Source of the DNA: Corallium rubrum
Taxonomy: Eukaryota > Cnidaria > Anthozoa > Scleralcyonacea > Coralliidae
Direction: 5' to 3'
DNA length: 64,000 bases
NCBI GenBank assembly: GCA_964035015.1
Contig: OZ036004.1
Location: 13,835,427-13,899,426, forward strand
The notes below the pieces were generated by a model that saw only the letters and a list, made by a program, of their open reading frames with translations, ran no database searches and was not told the DNA's origin. Made by a program: the position numbers and the translations under genes. The first letter of the stretch is position 1, and every line of letters begins with the position of its first letter. Below are positions 9,898 to 21,076 of this stretch, in pieces.

Positions 9898-10009
9898 ATG
9901 AGTTTATTAAGATGTCCGTTCTTGGCGATGTCCGTACTTCGTACTAAGAGTACAAGTGTGCTGAGTTTTGCTAAAAAATGTCCAGCAGCTCAGATACGTA
10001 CTTCAGGTG
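9898..10009 (+). CDS. First coding exon, ALAS-like mitochondrial presequence
   Basis: The ATG at 9898 opens 36 codons plus one base, ending at a consensus donor (TTCAG|GTGAGA). The peptide is MSLLRCPFLAMSVLR, then basic and serine-rich, then SFAKKCPAAQIRTS. It is Arg/Lys-rich without acidic residues, as a mitochondrial targeting presequence. Two Cys-Pro motifs 22 residues apart (C6-P7 followed by Phe-Leu, C28-P29) match the haem regulatory motifs at the N-terminus of 5-aminolevulinate synthase, the first enzyme of haem synthesis. The catalytic exons of that enzyme are not recognised in the window, so the identity is tentative. An AT-rich TATA-like stretch lies at 9876-9890. Confidence 0.5.
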
Positions 10010-10160
10010 AGAACACTAACTTCTTGCCCTGAGATCGATCGTTTCTCTTTCGTTTTGACGCTTTCCTTTTGATATGAATAAAGGAAGATCTCTCTATATT
10101 AGTATATTAATGTTGTTTATTGATAGAATCTTTTGTAAGGCTTATGATGTTATATAAAAG

Positions 10161-10869
10161 CAGGGGCGGATACAGGGGGGGGGGGGGGGGGGGGGGACTG
10201 GGTCCTTCCCTGTCCCAACCAATACAGGATTATACAGCGATACAGTAGCAGTTGTTTATACAAATCATGCAACAGTCACTCGTGTGTAAAACGTGCAGAA
10301 ATTATATTGTATAACAATGCTTATTGATACAGGCCGTAGCTATGGCCTCTCCTTTGCAATAAGATTGGACATCATGATACGCTAATATCTTGTAAATTTG
10401 AAACCCCAATTTTAAAACAGTAAGAATCACGATTACATAGACGTATTGTATACAATCTCAATCTGAAATCTGAATATACATAGTAATTTTGGAACATAAA
10501 CTTATAAAACATATCCCCATGAGTCCACGACAATGGCGACATGTCTTCCTACATGATGTATGTCTTGTATGGTATGGTGTATTCATATATTTGGGTATTT
10601 TGTTTGGTAATTTATATCCTTCAAAACTCTTTCAAATCCCCCTCAAAATGCAGGAAATGCTATTTCAGAGACTCTAAAATTCAAAATTTTCCGGGGGAGC
10701 ATGCCCCCGGACCCCCGTGGAAGTTTGTCGCACCGTCGGCACTCCCCTGCCACCACGTACATGTAGTAAGTATTGCCTGTCCCCCCCCCCACCCTTGTTA
10801 AATATTGTGAAAGAAACAACTGAGTAGCTTATAGTCACCCCCCTTGTGAAAATCCTGTATCTGCCACTG
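10161..10869. mobile_element. Non-autonomous hAT element in the intron
   Basis: The ends are CAGGGGCGGATACAGG on the left and, reversed, CAGTGGCAGATACAGGA on the right, each followed by a run of G/C. The internal sequence gggggagcatgcccccggac near 10693 is of the kind seen in GC-biased hAT MITEs. The flanking direct repeat is only aaaag (5 bp), so the expected 8-bp duplication is degraded. It lies between exons 1 and 2 of the putative host gene. Short open frames inside are not homologous to a transposase. Confidence 0.7.
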
Positions 10870-11148
10870 AAAAGCTAAAAGGCGATGAACAGCAGACAGC
10901 TGGCTAAGATATTTTTGGGATGATGATTGATCGTTTCTCAAGCAAGATTGTAAACTTGTTTATCAGATTAATAAAACCTTGGGGATGATCTCTACTTTGC
11001 TTTAGAGTTGAGTTTACTGTATTTATTAAAACCAGAATCTCACACTGAGCTAGCGAGGGCGATAATTTCAGTAATGATGCGCGAGACATGGCACGTAATT
11101 TTTCATGTTGATTGATAGATCACTTTGTCCTTCCTTGTTCCTTTCTAG

Positions 11149-11184
11149 GTGTCGAAAGTTCATCTTCTTGTTCTGAAGACGGTG
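11149..11184 (+). CDS. Candidate 36-nt second exon
   Basis: The segment lies between a pyrimidine-rich acceptor (ccttgttcctttctag) and a strong donor (GGTG|GTAAGTAAG). It is phase 1 on both sides and joins exon 1 without a frame change, encoding a short serine/acid stretch GVESSSCSEDG. No domain is expected in so short a piece. The call rests on two good splice signals and phase agreement, not on homology. Confidence 0.45.
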
Positions 11185-11599
11185 GTAAGTAAGCACAAAT
11201 CAACCTTGAGAGCCTCTTCTTATAAAACACAACATTATATTAACACTTGAAAAGTAGAGTTTTATTAAATATTCAAAGGATTTATCCAGTGAAGGTCCTT
11301 GCTTAGTATTTTTAAATATGAGCAACTGTAGCAAACGGCAAAAATACTTTTTATGCTTATGTTTACAAAAAAAGCAGATACTTGCTCTCCTTCTCGTAGC
11401 ATATAAGCCCCAGGCTTTTAATATATATAAATCCCTATGAATTTATAATGAGGGATTTATGCAAGATAAATCCTTCAAAAAAAACAAAGAAAACCAACTT
11501 GATTGTGTTTTAAGCAGAGGAGGCCGGACAGCTGTCATGTGATTGTCACGTGATATGGACCAATGAAATTGCACAAACAAAAAAAAAAAAACCCAACAA

Positions 11600-11993
11600 A
11601 ACAAAAAACAAAACAACTTTCTGTTTGGTCTTGAACAAATTAGAAAATTTTCCTTGGCTCCCTGGTGACACCCACTGATGTCAAAATATTTTTTAATTTA
11701 AAATTTTAATTATATAAATAATCTATATCAGAAATATCGTATTTTAGGTAATAAGCACTTTAATAAATGTTATTATTGAGTGGCAGTGACTTGAAATTTA
11801 TTCGTTACATCACGGACAAGGGTTAAGAATAGATCGGCTTCAAAATGTTATGTGGCTAAAAAGTTCAGTGGGTTGCTGTTGCACGTAAAATCTACATGCT
11901 GTTACTGGCGGCAGGCATTAATTTAGAATTTGTTAAGACTTAAATTATTTACGATACAAAATTATTAAACGAGTGTTGACTAGGATATATACC
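11600..11993. repeat. Dispersed duplication, copy A part 1
   Basis: About 394 bp here match 30502-30899 with only scattered differences (for example ctttctgtttggtcttgaac and gctgttgcacgtaaaatcta occur in both). The segment contains the half-end of a TA-type MITE (aataagcactttaataaat). The copies diverge abruptly at 11994, where a Harbinger-like MITE begins in this copy. Confidence 0.85.
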
Positions 11994-11995
11994 CT

Positions 11996-12330
11996 AGGGC
12001 CTGTTTATACGATCCTGGTGTACTGGGATGTCCCGGTTGCCGGGCACGAATTTCATCCCGGGTTTATATGGGGTAAACAAAGAATTTCATCCCGGGTCAA
12101 AAAGCGCGGGAATTTAAGGAAATGGACAAAAAAGCAAAAAATCACCTTAATTCTGCTATGTTAGAAGTTATTTTACTTTTATTCAGTGTTTTGTCTTTAG
12201 ACCTGACCGTTTGGATGAAATTCTGACCGTAATATTCAGGGTTACCAGCATTGTAGTTCAGTAAAAAAATCTGTCCCAGTGTACCGAGATCCCGGTACAC
12301 CGGGACGTCCCGATCTCCATATAAACGCAA
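11996..12330. mobile_element. Degenerate Harbinger-type MITE
   Basis: The left end reads GGGCCTGTTTATACGATCC and leads into repeated palindromic gtgtaccgggatgtcccgg motifs. The right end repeats these in reverse (gatcccggtacaccgggacg, then a tttatatgg block) but lacks the terminal GGGCCTG. The sequence interrupts copy A of the dispersed duplication exactly at 11994, which supports insertion. No coding capacity. Confidence 0.4.
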
Positions 12331-13025
12331 CCGCGAAAATAACAGCAAATTATACATACTTGTCGAAGTTGAAAGGCTAAAACCAGTGAAAATGTGAACC
12401 ACTCTTTCATATACGACAAATATTTTTGTCGCTTAAAGCTCGTAAGCCCTAAAGAGCGATAACAGACAGGTTTGTACCTTATCTATGGATATTTCTTGAA
12501 AGACGTGTAAAATCCTGGTGCATTATTAATATATCTTAATATATCGAGAATGAAAAAAGTACCCCCCGGAATATATTAGAATAGCACTGTGCACGCGTGG
12601 TTTTGTGTTCGACTGGCGAATATATACAACAATGGCGGAGAAACGCAACTAGGAGTGCTCAATCTTCTTCTCGAAACAACAACTATCTAGGCTTAGCTGC
12701 ATGGCTAATTAAATATGGTCAGGACGAAAGGCTTTATTGTCTGCCAAGCGGAAGGTGCGAATAAAGATTAAAAGCTTTATATTCAACTTTAATATGGTCT
12801 CGCATGTTGACCATGTTGTGTAGTCGGTTTGCTGTTATAAATTTTACACGAGTGGCGCTCGAGCAGTTTTGCACGTCAGCTCAATAATAAATTCTGTATA
12901 CTGGAGATTGTAGACTGTCTTCGCATTTTGATTTGGCGTTCAATAAACAACTGTAGGAAGAACTCTGCCCCTGGCCATATATTAAATATGAATGTTTAAT
13001 GCACTTGTCATCGGAAACCCCCACC

Positions 13026-14221
13026 CCGGTGTAACAGGACCAGATGTCCCCCCTTCAGAATGCCCCCCCGGGCATCTGATACTAGGACCAGATGCCTCCC
13101 CGGTCATCTGGTGCTAGGACCAGTTGCCCCCCTTCAGGACCAGATACCCCCCTTGTGAAATCCTTTAAAATACTTCAAGTTCGAAATGTACTGAAACTTG
13201 TTTTGAAACTAACAATAAAACTCTTAGATGGTTAAATGATTTCGCAGGCGTTCGATAGACGTTGAAATGTCTTCCAAAGTGCCATCAGGAAATGTTAATC
13301 GTGGTCGGCAATGATTAACGTATTTGTTTTTCTAGTTTTGAAACAGTGCTTCGGAGAAAAACCTGAGCCAAAATAGTGCCTTTTTCAGAGTATGCCTGAC
13401 CCCAAAACCGAAGTCTATTTCAACGCTTCGAAACATCAGCTCAATGATGTTACAATCAATAAAAAACATCTGTTTAATAAATTGGAAATTCGGCATGACC
13501 AATGACCGTGACCACTGACAAAATTGAAATTCTAATATACTTCCGCGTGCTGGCTTTCGGACTTTCTTTTCATTATTTTGACACCATAACTATCGAATAA
13601 CGTGGAATAGACTATTCCTATGAGACTATTCCACGTTATTTGATAGTTATAGTGTCAAAATAATGAAAGAGAAAGTCAGAAAGCCAGCACGCGGAACTGC
13701 ATTAGAATTGCAATTTTGTCAGTGGTCATGGTAATGGTCATGCCGAATTTCCAATTTATTAAATAGATGTTCAAGTTTCGTTTTTTATTGGTTGTAACAT
13801 CGTTGAGCTGATGTTTCAAAGCGTTGAAATAGACCTCGGTTTTCGAGTCTGACAAACTCTGAAAAAGGCACTATCAGCACGGGTGTTTCTCCGAAGCAAT
13901 GTTTCAAAAATAAAAAAACAACCATTAATCATTGCCGACCACGATTAACATTTCAGTGGCGCTTTGGGAGACATTTCAACGTCTATCGAACGCTTGCGAA
14001 CTCATTTAACCATCTAAGAGTTTTATTGTCAGTTTCGAAACAAGTTTCAGTACATTTCGAACTTGGTTTAAGAAGTATTTTAAAGGACTTCACAAGGGGG
14101 CATCTGGTCCTGAAGGGGGGCAACTGGTCCTAGCACCAGATGTCAGGGGAGGCATCTGGTCCTAGTACCAGATGCCCCGGGGGGCATTCTGAAGGGGGGG
14201 CATCTGGTCCTGTTACACCGG
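13026..14221. mobile_element. 1.2-kb near-perfect palindrome (fold-back element)
   Basis: Both ends read CCGGTGTAACAGGACCAGATG inward. The arms match over nearly 590 bp, with the centre at about 13612 (gaatagactattcctatgagactattccacg). The outer 150 bp of each arm consist of repeated C/G-run plus aggaccagatg(c/t)cc motifs. No open frame of note. It is probably a snap-back MITE; the flanks do not show a convincing target duplication. Confidence 0.8.
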
Positions 14222-15224
14222 CATATGTGGCCAATGTGGGGAATGGTTGGGGATTTGCTTGTCAAACATCCCCCAAGGGTCGGAGCATTAGTGCAGTTTG
14301 GACATGTGCAAATATGATTACCAAGTGACACAATGGAACATCAGGTGCATTTGGGTTCAAATTTAAGCCACTATATATGAACAGAAAGGAGAAAGGTCAA
14401 GTAAAAACCAGAGAAAAACGCTGTAAATATGTTCGATCTCATTCTCATCCCCAGATCCCTTTGTGGGCCTGCCCGGCCTGAATTGAGTTTGTACTAGTTT
14501 GTCTTATTTTATACTATGTTAAATTAATACTAAAAGGTTAATTAAATTTCCCAAAATATGTATGAGTCCTATACTCCTATTAGCTTTCTGAAGCAAAAGG
14601 TACCATTTCTGTTAGATGTATTAAAGTTATGTTTATCTTTTGAAAATCCACTTAAATTCAACTCTGTTAAAGTCTTAAGAAATTAAAAGCTGATGAGACC
14701 GTTTTACATGTATATTACTTGATGTGTCAACATTTTATTATAAAGTGAGAAGCAGGGCCGCTGAGGGAAATTTTGGGTGACCTCTTCATGTTTGTCTTAT
14801 TTAATCAAACCATAAAAGGAACCCGTGGTAGTGAATTGAAAAGGTTATAGAGGGCCCCATGGCACTAATGAAACCATACAAAAGCCGCCGTGACATTGAC
14901 AAATTCATTAGGGGCCCAATGCAATGCTCATTACTAAAACTTCAGTTGTTGGTTATTATAAAACTAAATTCATCATTCAGCAGTTCAGATAATGTATTCT
15001 TTTGCTTCGTTTCATTAAAAATGGGCCCCTTTCGACTGCTGGCCCCTGGTTAACGACCAGGCCTGGCGAGAAGTACGTTTCACAAAGTGCAACATTTGGC
15101 TTTTTGAACATTTTTCAGTATATGAGTATAACATCAAAATGGGTATGCCTGTTGAGAATGCACACAGGAATTAATATACATGAAATAAAAAATTTTATGT
15201 ACAGGGTGAGGGATTAGACAGACA
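14222..15224. other. Non-coding stretch with a weak hAT-like fragment
   Basis: No gene is seen. A segment 14753-15050 starts cagggccgctgagggaaat and ends ctgctggcccctg, a loose inverted pair with C/G-run neighbours that could be an old hAT MITE. The rest is AT-rich unique-looking DNA. Confidence 0.4.
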
Positions 15225-16130
15225 ATTGTCCCCCAGGAAGTGGGAGGGGCGCCGGAGCCGCGGGGCAGCCGCCCCCTGCCCTCACAGCGCGGGGGCAGCA
15301 CGGGGGCAACCAATTGCCCTTTCTCGTAAGAGGAATGTTTTCTACAGGAATTGCCATTTGTATTATATATTGTATTAAATGACTTTTGTATTAATACCTC
15401 AAATGACTCATAAGCTTATTAGTGCAGACCATGCAGAGGCAGCAAACTAATTTTGCCTTGGGTTAGCTGTGTCCAACCTCGTTCTCAGGGCGTTTTTGAA
15501 ATTTAGAGGGTGGGAAAAAGCCCTGGCACCGACTAGTCACAGCACCCAAAAATACTGGGTGCAATACGTTAGCAATTTAGTTTAGTGTGCAAAATCATTC
15601 TGAGTAATGGCAGCCCCGTGGGAGAAGTTCATTGTAATGGCGGTCCTATTTTCCCATTGGCGTTCCCGTTGAAGCTATTTGATCATATTATAACTGGCAC
15701 AAAACTATGCATAAATATGTTTCAATCAACCATTGAAAATGCCGAATCCAACGCCGATGCCAGGACCTTTTCCCACTTTACCAATTTCAAAAAGGCCCTG
15801 AGAACGAGTTTATGCTGTGTCTTGTGCCCAGACTTTTTTCACGTGGCGGCTGTTTTCTGATTCATTAAAGTTGCCATGTTTTCTTAAAGGTAAATACATG
15901 TAGGAATGTAGCATCAATATGTACAATTCAGTCGTTGAATTTTCTTTCTCAATACATTGTCATTCATTATATTATACCGTTATGCTTTTTGGTTATTTTA
16001 TGCTATAGAGCAAGATTCGCAAATATTATTTACCACGTGCAAAAATTAATGCTGAGAAAAAGTGCCCTTTTTATATGGCTGCCCCCGCCGCCTTAAGTAA
16101 CTTCCGGCGCCCCTGGGAGGTGGGGCAATT
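15225..16130. mobile_element. Probable old TIR element with GC-rich ends
   Basis: The left end (tcccccaggaagtgggaggggcgccgg, 15229 on) and the right end (the reverse, ccggcgcccctgggaggtggggc, to about 16126) are imperfect inverted repeats of about 30 bp, each backed by a ccgcggggcagccgcccc-like block. The interior is AT-rich and non-coding. Class not determined; hAT-like GC runs are the only hint. Confidence 0.4.
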
Positions 16131-16786
16131 AAAAAAAAATCTAATGCCCCATGTTTCCCCGGGGTGGGGTGGGGTTTCCGATGACAAGCGCATAAGTTCT
16201 ACATGTATCTGTACCTGAGTGAACTTAGTGCGTGATTGGGCAGATGATTCGCCAGACTTCATAACGTGAAGCTAGCAGCATAATCATCAGACGATCGTAA
16301 ATACAATGACAGTAATTTGTAAAGGCAACAAAAATTAAGGAACTTTACATCCACTTGGGAGATTTTAGTCCATTTTGATCTGCATCGACTGGATGTCACA
16401 CGATACGTATTAGTATCGGAAGTCTCGCGGTGCGCCAAGCTTTTTATGCAAAACTTTCGACGAGTTCAGAAAGATCTTGTTATTAAATAATAAACAGACT
16501 GGAAAACAATAGCGAAGGGCACAAAAGACATCAGAATTCATGTTTGTTGGAGTTTAAATTTTTTTTTTCATTTTTGACAAGAGAAAAAGACTCTTTAAGA
16601 ATTGCTCGAGATTCTATTTTGGGTTGTTTGTCTGAGTTTTGTATTAAATTAACTTGGGCTTGCTTTAGAAAATGGGCTGGCAGGCTGCGGGGCTGCAAGC
16701 ACCTCTGTCCGTACATGTGGCAAAAATTGTTATTAGCTTCGACTAGAAACTTTGCACTATCCTTGGGATCTAGTTATTAGTAGCGG

Positions 16787-17363
16787 AAACATCAATAAAA
16801 CATTCTATTTTTATATAATAAGAATTGATAATGCTTGCAATAAAAGTAATAATCAAACCAACACGTCTCAATAAACACAAAGGTTGCCTTTTGGAGAAGA
16901 GTTCTTGGAAGCGATTTCTAACAAAACGTGAGTACATGCACCAGGGTAGAGGAGAGACATTAAAGACAATAAACACAAGCTACGTCACAACTACATTTAA
17001 TGTTATTTTCTTAAGATTCGGTTCTTAATGTCGACGGAAAATCTAATGACAACCCCAACCCTAATCTTAATCCTAACTTTAAAGAAGACAAATGCATGTT
17101 CACTAATACGCATAAAAACTATTGAGAAATCCTGTGTCTTCTACCCGAGGAGGCAACCAATAGTTCTCACTGTGCATCAAGGTTACCGCAGGATATCAGG
17201 CCAGGCAATCAGACAGTTGAGCTTTTGATAAAAACACGTCAAAAAGTTTCACAGTGTATTTATCTAGCTACAACTTCGGCTAGATTGAGGAACATCACGT
17301 AATTATTTTCGTTGGGTTTGCAACAACCTTACATTTATATTGCCAAGATAAAGTGCGTATATA
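16787..17363. repeat. Dispersed duplication, copy A parts 2 and 3
   Basis: 16787-17070 matches 31061-31349 and 17071-17363 matches 32506-32795, colinear and in the same orientation. In this copy the two parts are directly joined; in copy B they are separated by 1.16 kb (31350-32505). That makes this site the empty site for the copy-B insertion. Confidence 0.85.
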
Positions 17364-18496
17364 TATGTTATTTACCGGCTGGGAGGTCCGTATAGAAAAT
17401 ATTTGCCCGAGGTCTTAAAAAAGGCCCGAGGCCGCAGGCCGAGGGACATTTTTGAGACCGAGGGCAAATATTTTTCTATACGGACCGACCAAAACGGTAA
17501 ATAACGTATTTATTTTTTTGTTACATAATTAGATAAATTAAATTAATTATAATTGAATTAAGTTGCGTAATCAGATGACGTTCACGTGATATTCAAAAGT
17601 CCAAAGTTTATCGTTCGACAGAAACAACTGCCGACATGCAGTCTGACAGAGAAGCTTGGAACCTCTTTTGTGATTAAAAAACAGTCAAAACTTGAAGATC
17701 TAGTTACGAAGGGAAGTCAGAATGGAGTCCAAGTGTTTTTAAAGTTTAGTTGATAAAGATTCTTCGTCGTTCTTCTTCGTCGCTTGCTCGTTTTTGGCTG
17801 TTCGCTTGGAAAATCGCTTTCAATACTGGCTGACTGCATGCAAATTTAAAGTGGCCCGTTCGAGTATGAGGACGAAAATGCTTGTAATAAGCCATTTGTA
17901 ACTTTTTTCAAAGACATGACACGATGAGGTTGGCATGTGGAAAATATTTGACTAAAGGGTAAAGACTTGTAGCGGTTTTGTTGAGTATATAGTTGGACGA
18001 CAGAAGAATGACAGTAATAGTATCAAAAGGTTTCAGCTTTTCTGTCTTCTCATGGTATGTTTTTTTATATACTTCTATATAGTTTCATTTACTGATTCAA
18101 AATACTGTGTTCACAAGTTTATGTATGTTTTGCCTACTGTTTTAAACTGTTTTCATACGTCGTTGAGCAATAATACTTTAAAACTTTATAAATGTCGCTC
18201 GCTGAAATTTTGCTTTATCACAGTTTTCTCGCGTTCTTTTAAAATTCGTTGTTTTCACACGAAGTTGTCAAAGCCACTTGGATAATAAAACTCATTTGCA
18301 TCCCCGTAGCTCTCTGTTGAATATATTTTTTCTGTGGCAAGCGAAATGACAGAATGTAAAAAAAATAAACTTTTTTTTGTTTTTGTTTTGAAATCCGCAG
18401 CGGTCCGTATCGGGGTCCGTATCGTGTGATACGGACCGCTCGCTAAGCCAATCAGAGCGCGCGAATCAGATGGATACCGGACCGCAAAAAAAAAAT
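17364..18496. mobile_element. 1.1-kb insertion with palindromic ggtccgtat ends
   Basis: Copy B of the duplication reads straight through this point (gtgcgtatataataagtttg at 32783-32802), so 17364-18496 is an insertion. Its left part has the inverted pair ggtccgtatagaaaatattt / aaatatttttctatacggacc around a gaggccgcaggccgag core. Its right part has the pair ggtccgtatcg...cgatacggacc next to aggcgcgctctgattgg-type sequence. No transposase is seen. Class unknown. Confidence 0.6.
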
Positions 18497-18697
18497 AATA
18501 AGTTTGATCAGTTTGGTTTCGTTCGTTTCGGTGTAGTTCGTTGTGTCGTAAAATTTTATAAACCATGTGTCGAACTTAGATTATGTTAAAGGTGTATTCC
18601 AAAGGCAAAAGTCCGTAATACTATTTGGTATCGCGACCGCAATCATTAACAAAAATATCTTTAAGAAGCGTATTTGCCATGGTGATTGGCCTTACAA
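18497..18697. repeat. Dispersed duplication, copy A part 4
   Basis: This matches 32794-32979 (gtttcggtgtagttcgttgt, ggtatcgcgaccgcaatcat) apart from an extra 15 bases (aacaaaaatatcttt) near 18650. Similarity stops at ccttacaa, where the (GATT)n-bounded element follows here and a second copy of part 3 follows in copy B. Confidence 0.8.
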
Positions 18698-18716
18698 GAA
18701 AGGTTAGAAACCTAAC

Positions 18717-18732
18717 ATGATTGATTGATCGG

Positions 18733-18793
<61 letters not shown>

Positions 18794-19349
18794 CGAGTAT
18801 GAATAAGAAAAGTAGAATAAAAGTTTATAGTGCTACTACGACGAAATTTCATATTTATATACTTTTCTGCACAGAATAGATTTGTTGAGGTCTAAAATAA
18901 ACATTGATGTAAAAAATACTCGAATAAAACTCACAACATGTTCCAGGGGAGTCTGCGATCTCTCAGCAGTACTTCCTAATCTAAACGCGTAAATCCAGCT
19001 TAAATGAGGTTTACTCGTATATTCTTGGATTCTTATAGTCATAATGGAAGATGTTTCGATAAATGCGACCTCTAAATTGAGATATGTAGCTGAAAATTAG
19101 CCATGCAGAATTTAGTATTGAGAATCTGACGTATTTTCTTTGGCTATGACAATGGGACTCAGGAACATGGTAAAATAATGGCGGCCCCTATTATTTCGAA
19201 ATATAAAGCAAAAATAAAACGTCTTCCGGTCCTCGCAATAAAAAGCGGTTTCAGGAGATAGGTAAAAACAGCGTTAACCTTTCGAAAATGTGAAAACATC
19301 GAATCCGAAATTTTAATCGTAGTAGCACTTTAAAAAACTAAAAGAAAGG

Positions 19350-19411
<62 letters not shown>

Positions 19412-19437
19412 GTCAATCAATCAATCAATCAATCAAT
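18717..19437. mobile_element. TIR element bounded by (GATT)n and (AATC)n
   Basis: The left boundary is a (GATT)n array (18717-18792) and the right boundary is the same tetranucleotide inverted, (CAAT)n (19347-19437). Just inside are inverted blocks agtgctactacga / tcgtagtagcact. Inverted simple repeats of the same unit at both ends imply that they belong to the element. No open frame. Confidence 0.55.
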
Positions 19438-19591
19438 AACTTTACTTAAACTTGGATTTATAGAAAATTTTACAACACATCACCATGCAAGCTATAAGCT
19501 ACTTATTTTCATAACAGTAACAACGATGCACCTGTATTTGTTATACTTGTCAATCAAAATCTTATGTTAATTTTCCATTTTTTATGAGCAG

Positions 19592-19905
19592 GTGATATAG
19601 ATATCGAACAGAGTAGCCAATCAGATTGCAGGCATTGCATTAGATCAGTATCTGACTACTGTGATATGTTACCCTCAATATATAAAGTCATTTTTCTTTA
19701 CGCGTCACAGAAATGCGCAATTCGCCACCAGTTCGGTAACATGCTGCCGCTAGCCATCAGGCTGTTGAGAATGCCGTTAGAAGCTGTTAAGCCCACACGG
19801 TTAGGAGGGTTGTCCAATACTGTCGCACAGATTCCACTTGACCGACTCGTTCCTACTCGTCATATTCGTGAAATGCATAGACTTAGAGTAGATAAGGTAC
19901 TATAG
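19592..19905 (+). CDS. Candidate terminal exon, unrecognised product
   Basis: The segment follows an acceptor (ttccattttttatgagcag) and is open in the phase left by the 36-nt exon (phase 1) for about 104 codons to TAG at 19903-19905. The predicted peptide begins GDIDIEQSSQSDCRHCIRS and ends MHRLRVDKVL. It is basic, with no recognised domain. A competing acceptor in the same phase lies at 21058. An internal donor-like AAG|GTACTA just before the stop leaves open that it is internal. Support is splice signal, phase and length only. Confidence 0.35.
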
Positions 19906-21059
19906 GTGGAAGAGGTACCCTAAAAAATCCGTTGAATGGATCGATTGGTGATCGATTGACTCGAATTTGTCGAGTCGTGCCGGGTCGCGATACTTGTTAA
20001 GAGTCATTTACTGTGTGGTTTACGAGTAGAAGAGGGAAGAATATATGACATTTATTTACTACCAGTTAATCTGTGGTGAAATGCGGATTGCATTGATTTG
20101 GACAACAACACTAGAGCATTTCTTTTTGAAGTGTTGGTAAATCAGTTATTTGTGGTAAAGCAGCTGTTGTTTATTCTTTCACAAAAACAAGCATTTTCAG
20201 TCCTATACTAATCTGCATGGTAGATAAGCAGGTCGTGTCATGATCGTTTATAAACAACACTGATTTACTTTGTCGTTAACCGAGTTCGTTGTCAGTCGAA
20301 ACCCAAACCGTTCAGTATACTTAGAAATTGAGAAAAATGTGGACAGATGCTGGGTTTGTATAGTCTAATTATATGAACCTCATTTCACCCAGTTAATGTG
20401 AAATGCAGACTGCATTGATTTCGATAACATAACTTCTATTGGGGGATTTCTTGTTGTAGTGTGGTATTAAATCAGTATATATACTTAAGTGGTGTTTCTT
20501 CAAAATCTTAGCAACTATAATGATCCAGGCGAGTACCGTAATCTTAGAATAAATATCAATATCCATGCAAAAAATAAGAAGCAAAGCCATAAGTTTAAAT
20601 ATAATTTAATATAAATCTAACGTTTGGTTCCTTCTAGTAACATCTTCATAGAATGAAGTAAATGCATTATGAGTCATTAATTATTTTTTGCCAAGTAGTG
20701 AAGATGTTGCGATATCCATCTTTAATCAGGTGATTAAATAGACTATTGTAATTGGCTGCAGATTATCTCCAAAATTATTAATGAGTTTGAGATACACAGT
20801 ATATTGATAATAGTTCAGTCCAATGTGTTAGTTACACTAAACCCACGACCTAAGCAAGACGCTCTGAAAAAACGCAGTATTGCTTGGACTTCGTTTAGTT
20901 GTGCGTTGCCAAGAATGTAGAGCATTTTATAAACTACAAAGTACGCAAGTGCATGATTCACACGTATTGATCGACGAAAACGATAGTCTATATATACCTA
21001 TTCTCGTACAATCGACGTTAATTTACTAACATTCTGTATCTTTTCAAATTTTTCTTTAG
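19906..21059. other. Intergenic or intronic, with a diverged direct repeat
   Basis: No coding signal. A diverged direct repeat is visible: cagttaatctgtggtgaaatgcgg... at about 20062 and cagttaatgtgaaatgcaga... at about 20391, both followed by ttgcattgattt-like sequence. The end of the stretch (21031-21059) is a pyrimidine-rich tract ending ttttctttag, a good splice acceptor. Confidence 0.5.
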
Positions 21060-21076
21060 TCTGTTCCAGTCTAGAA

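Noticed and set aside
18255..18566. 103-residue minus-strand frame
   Set aside because: It crosses the boundary of the insertion defined by the empty site, so it cannot be an old gene.
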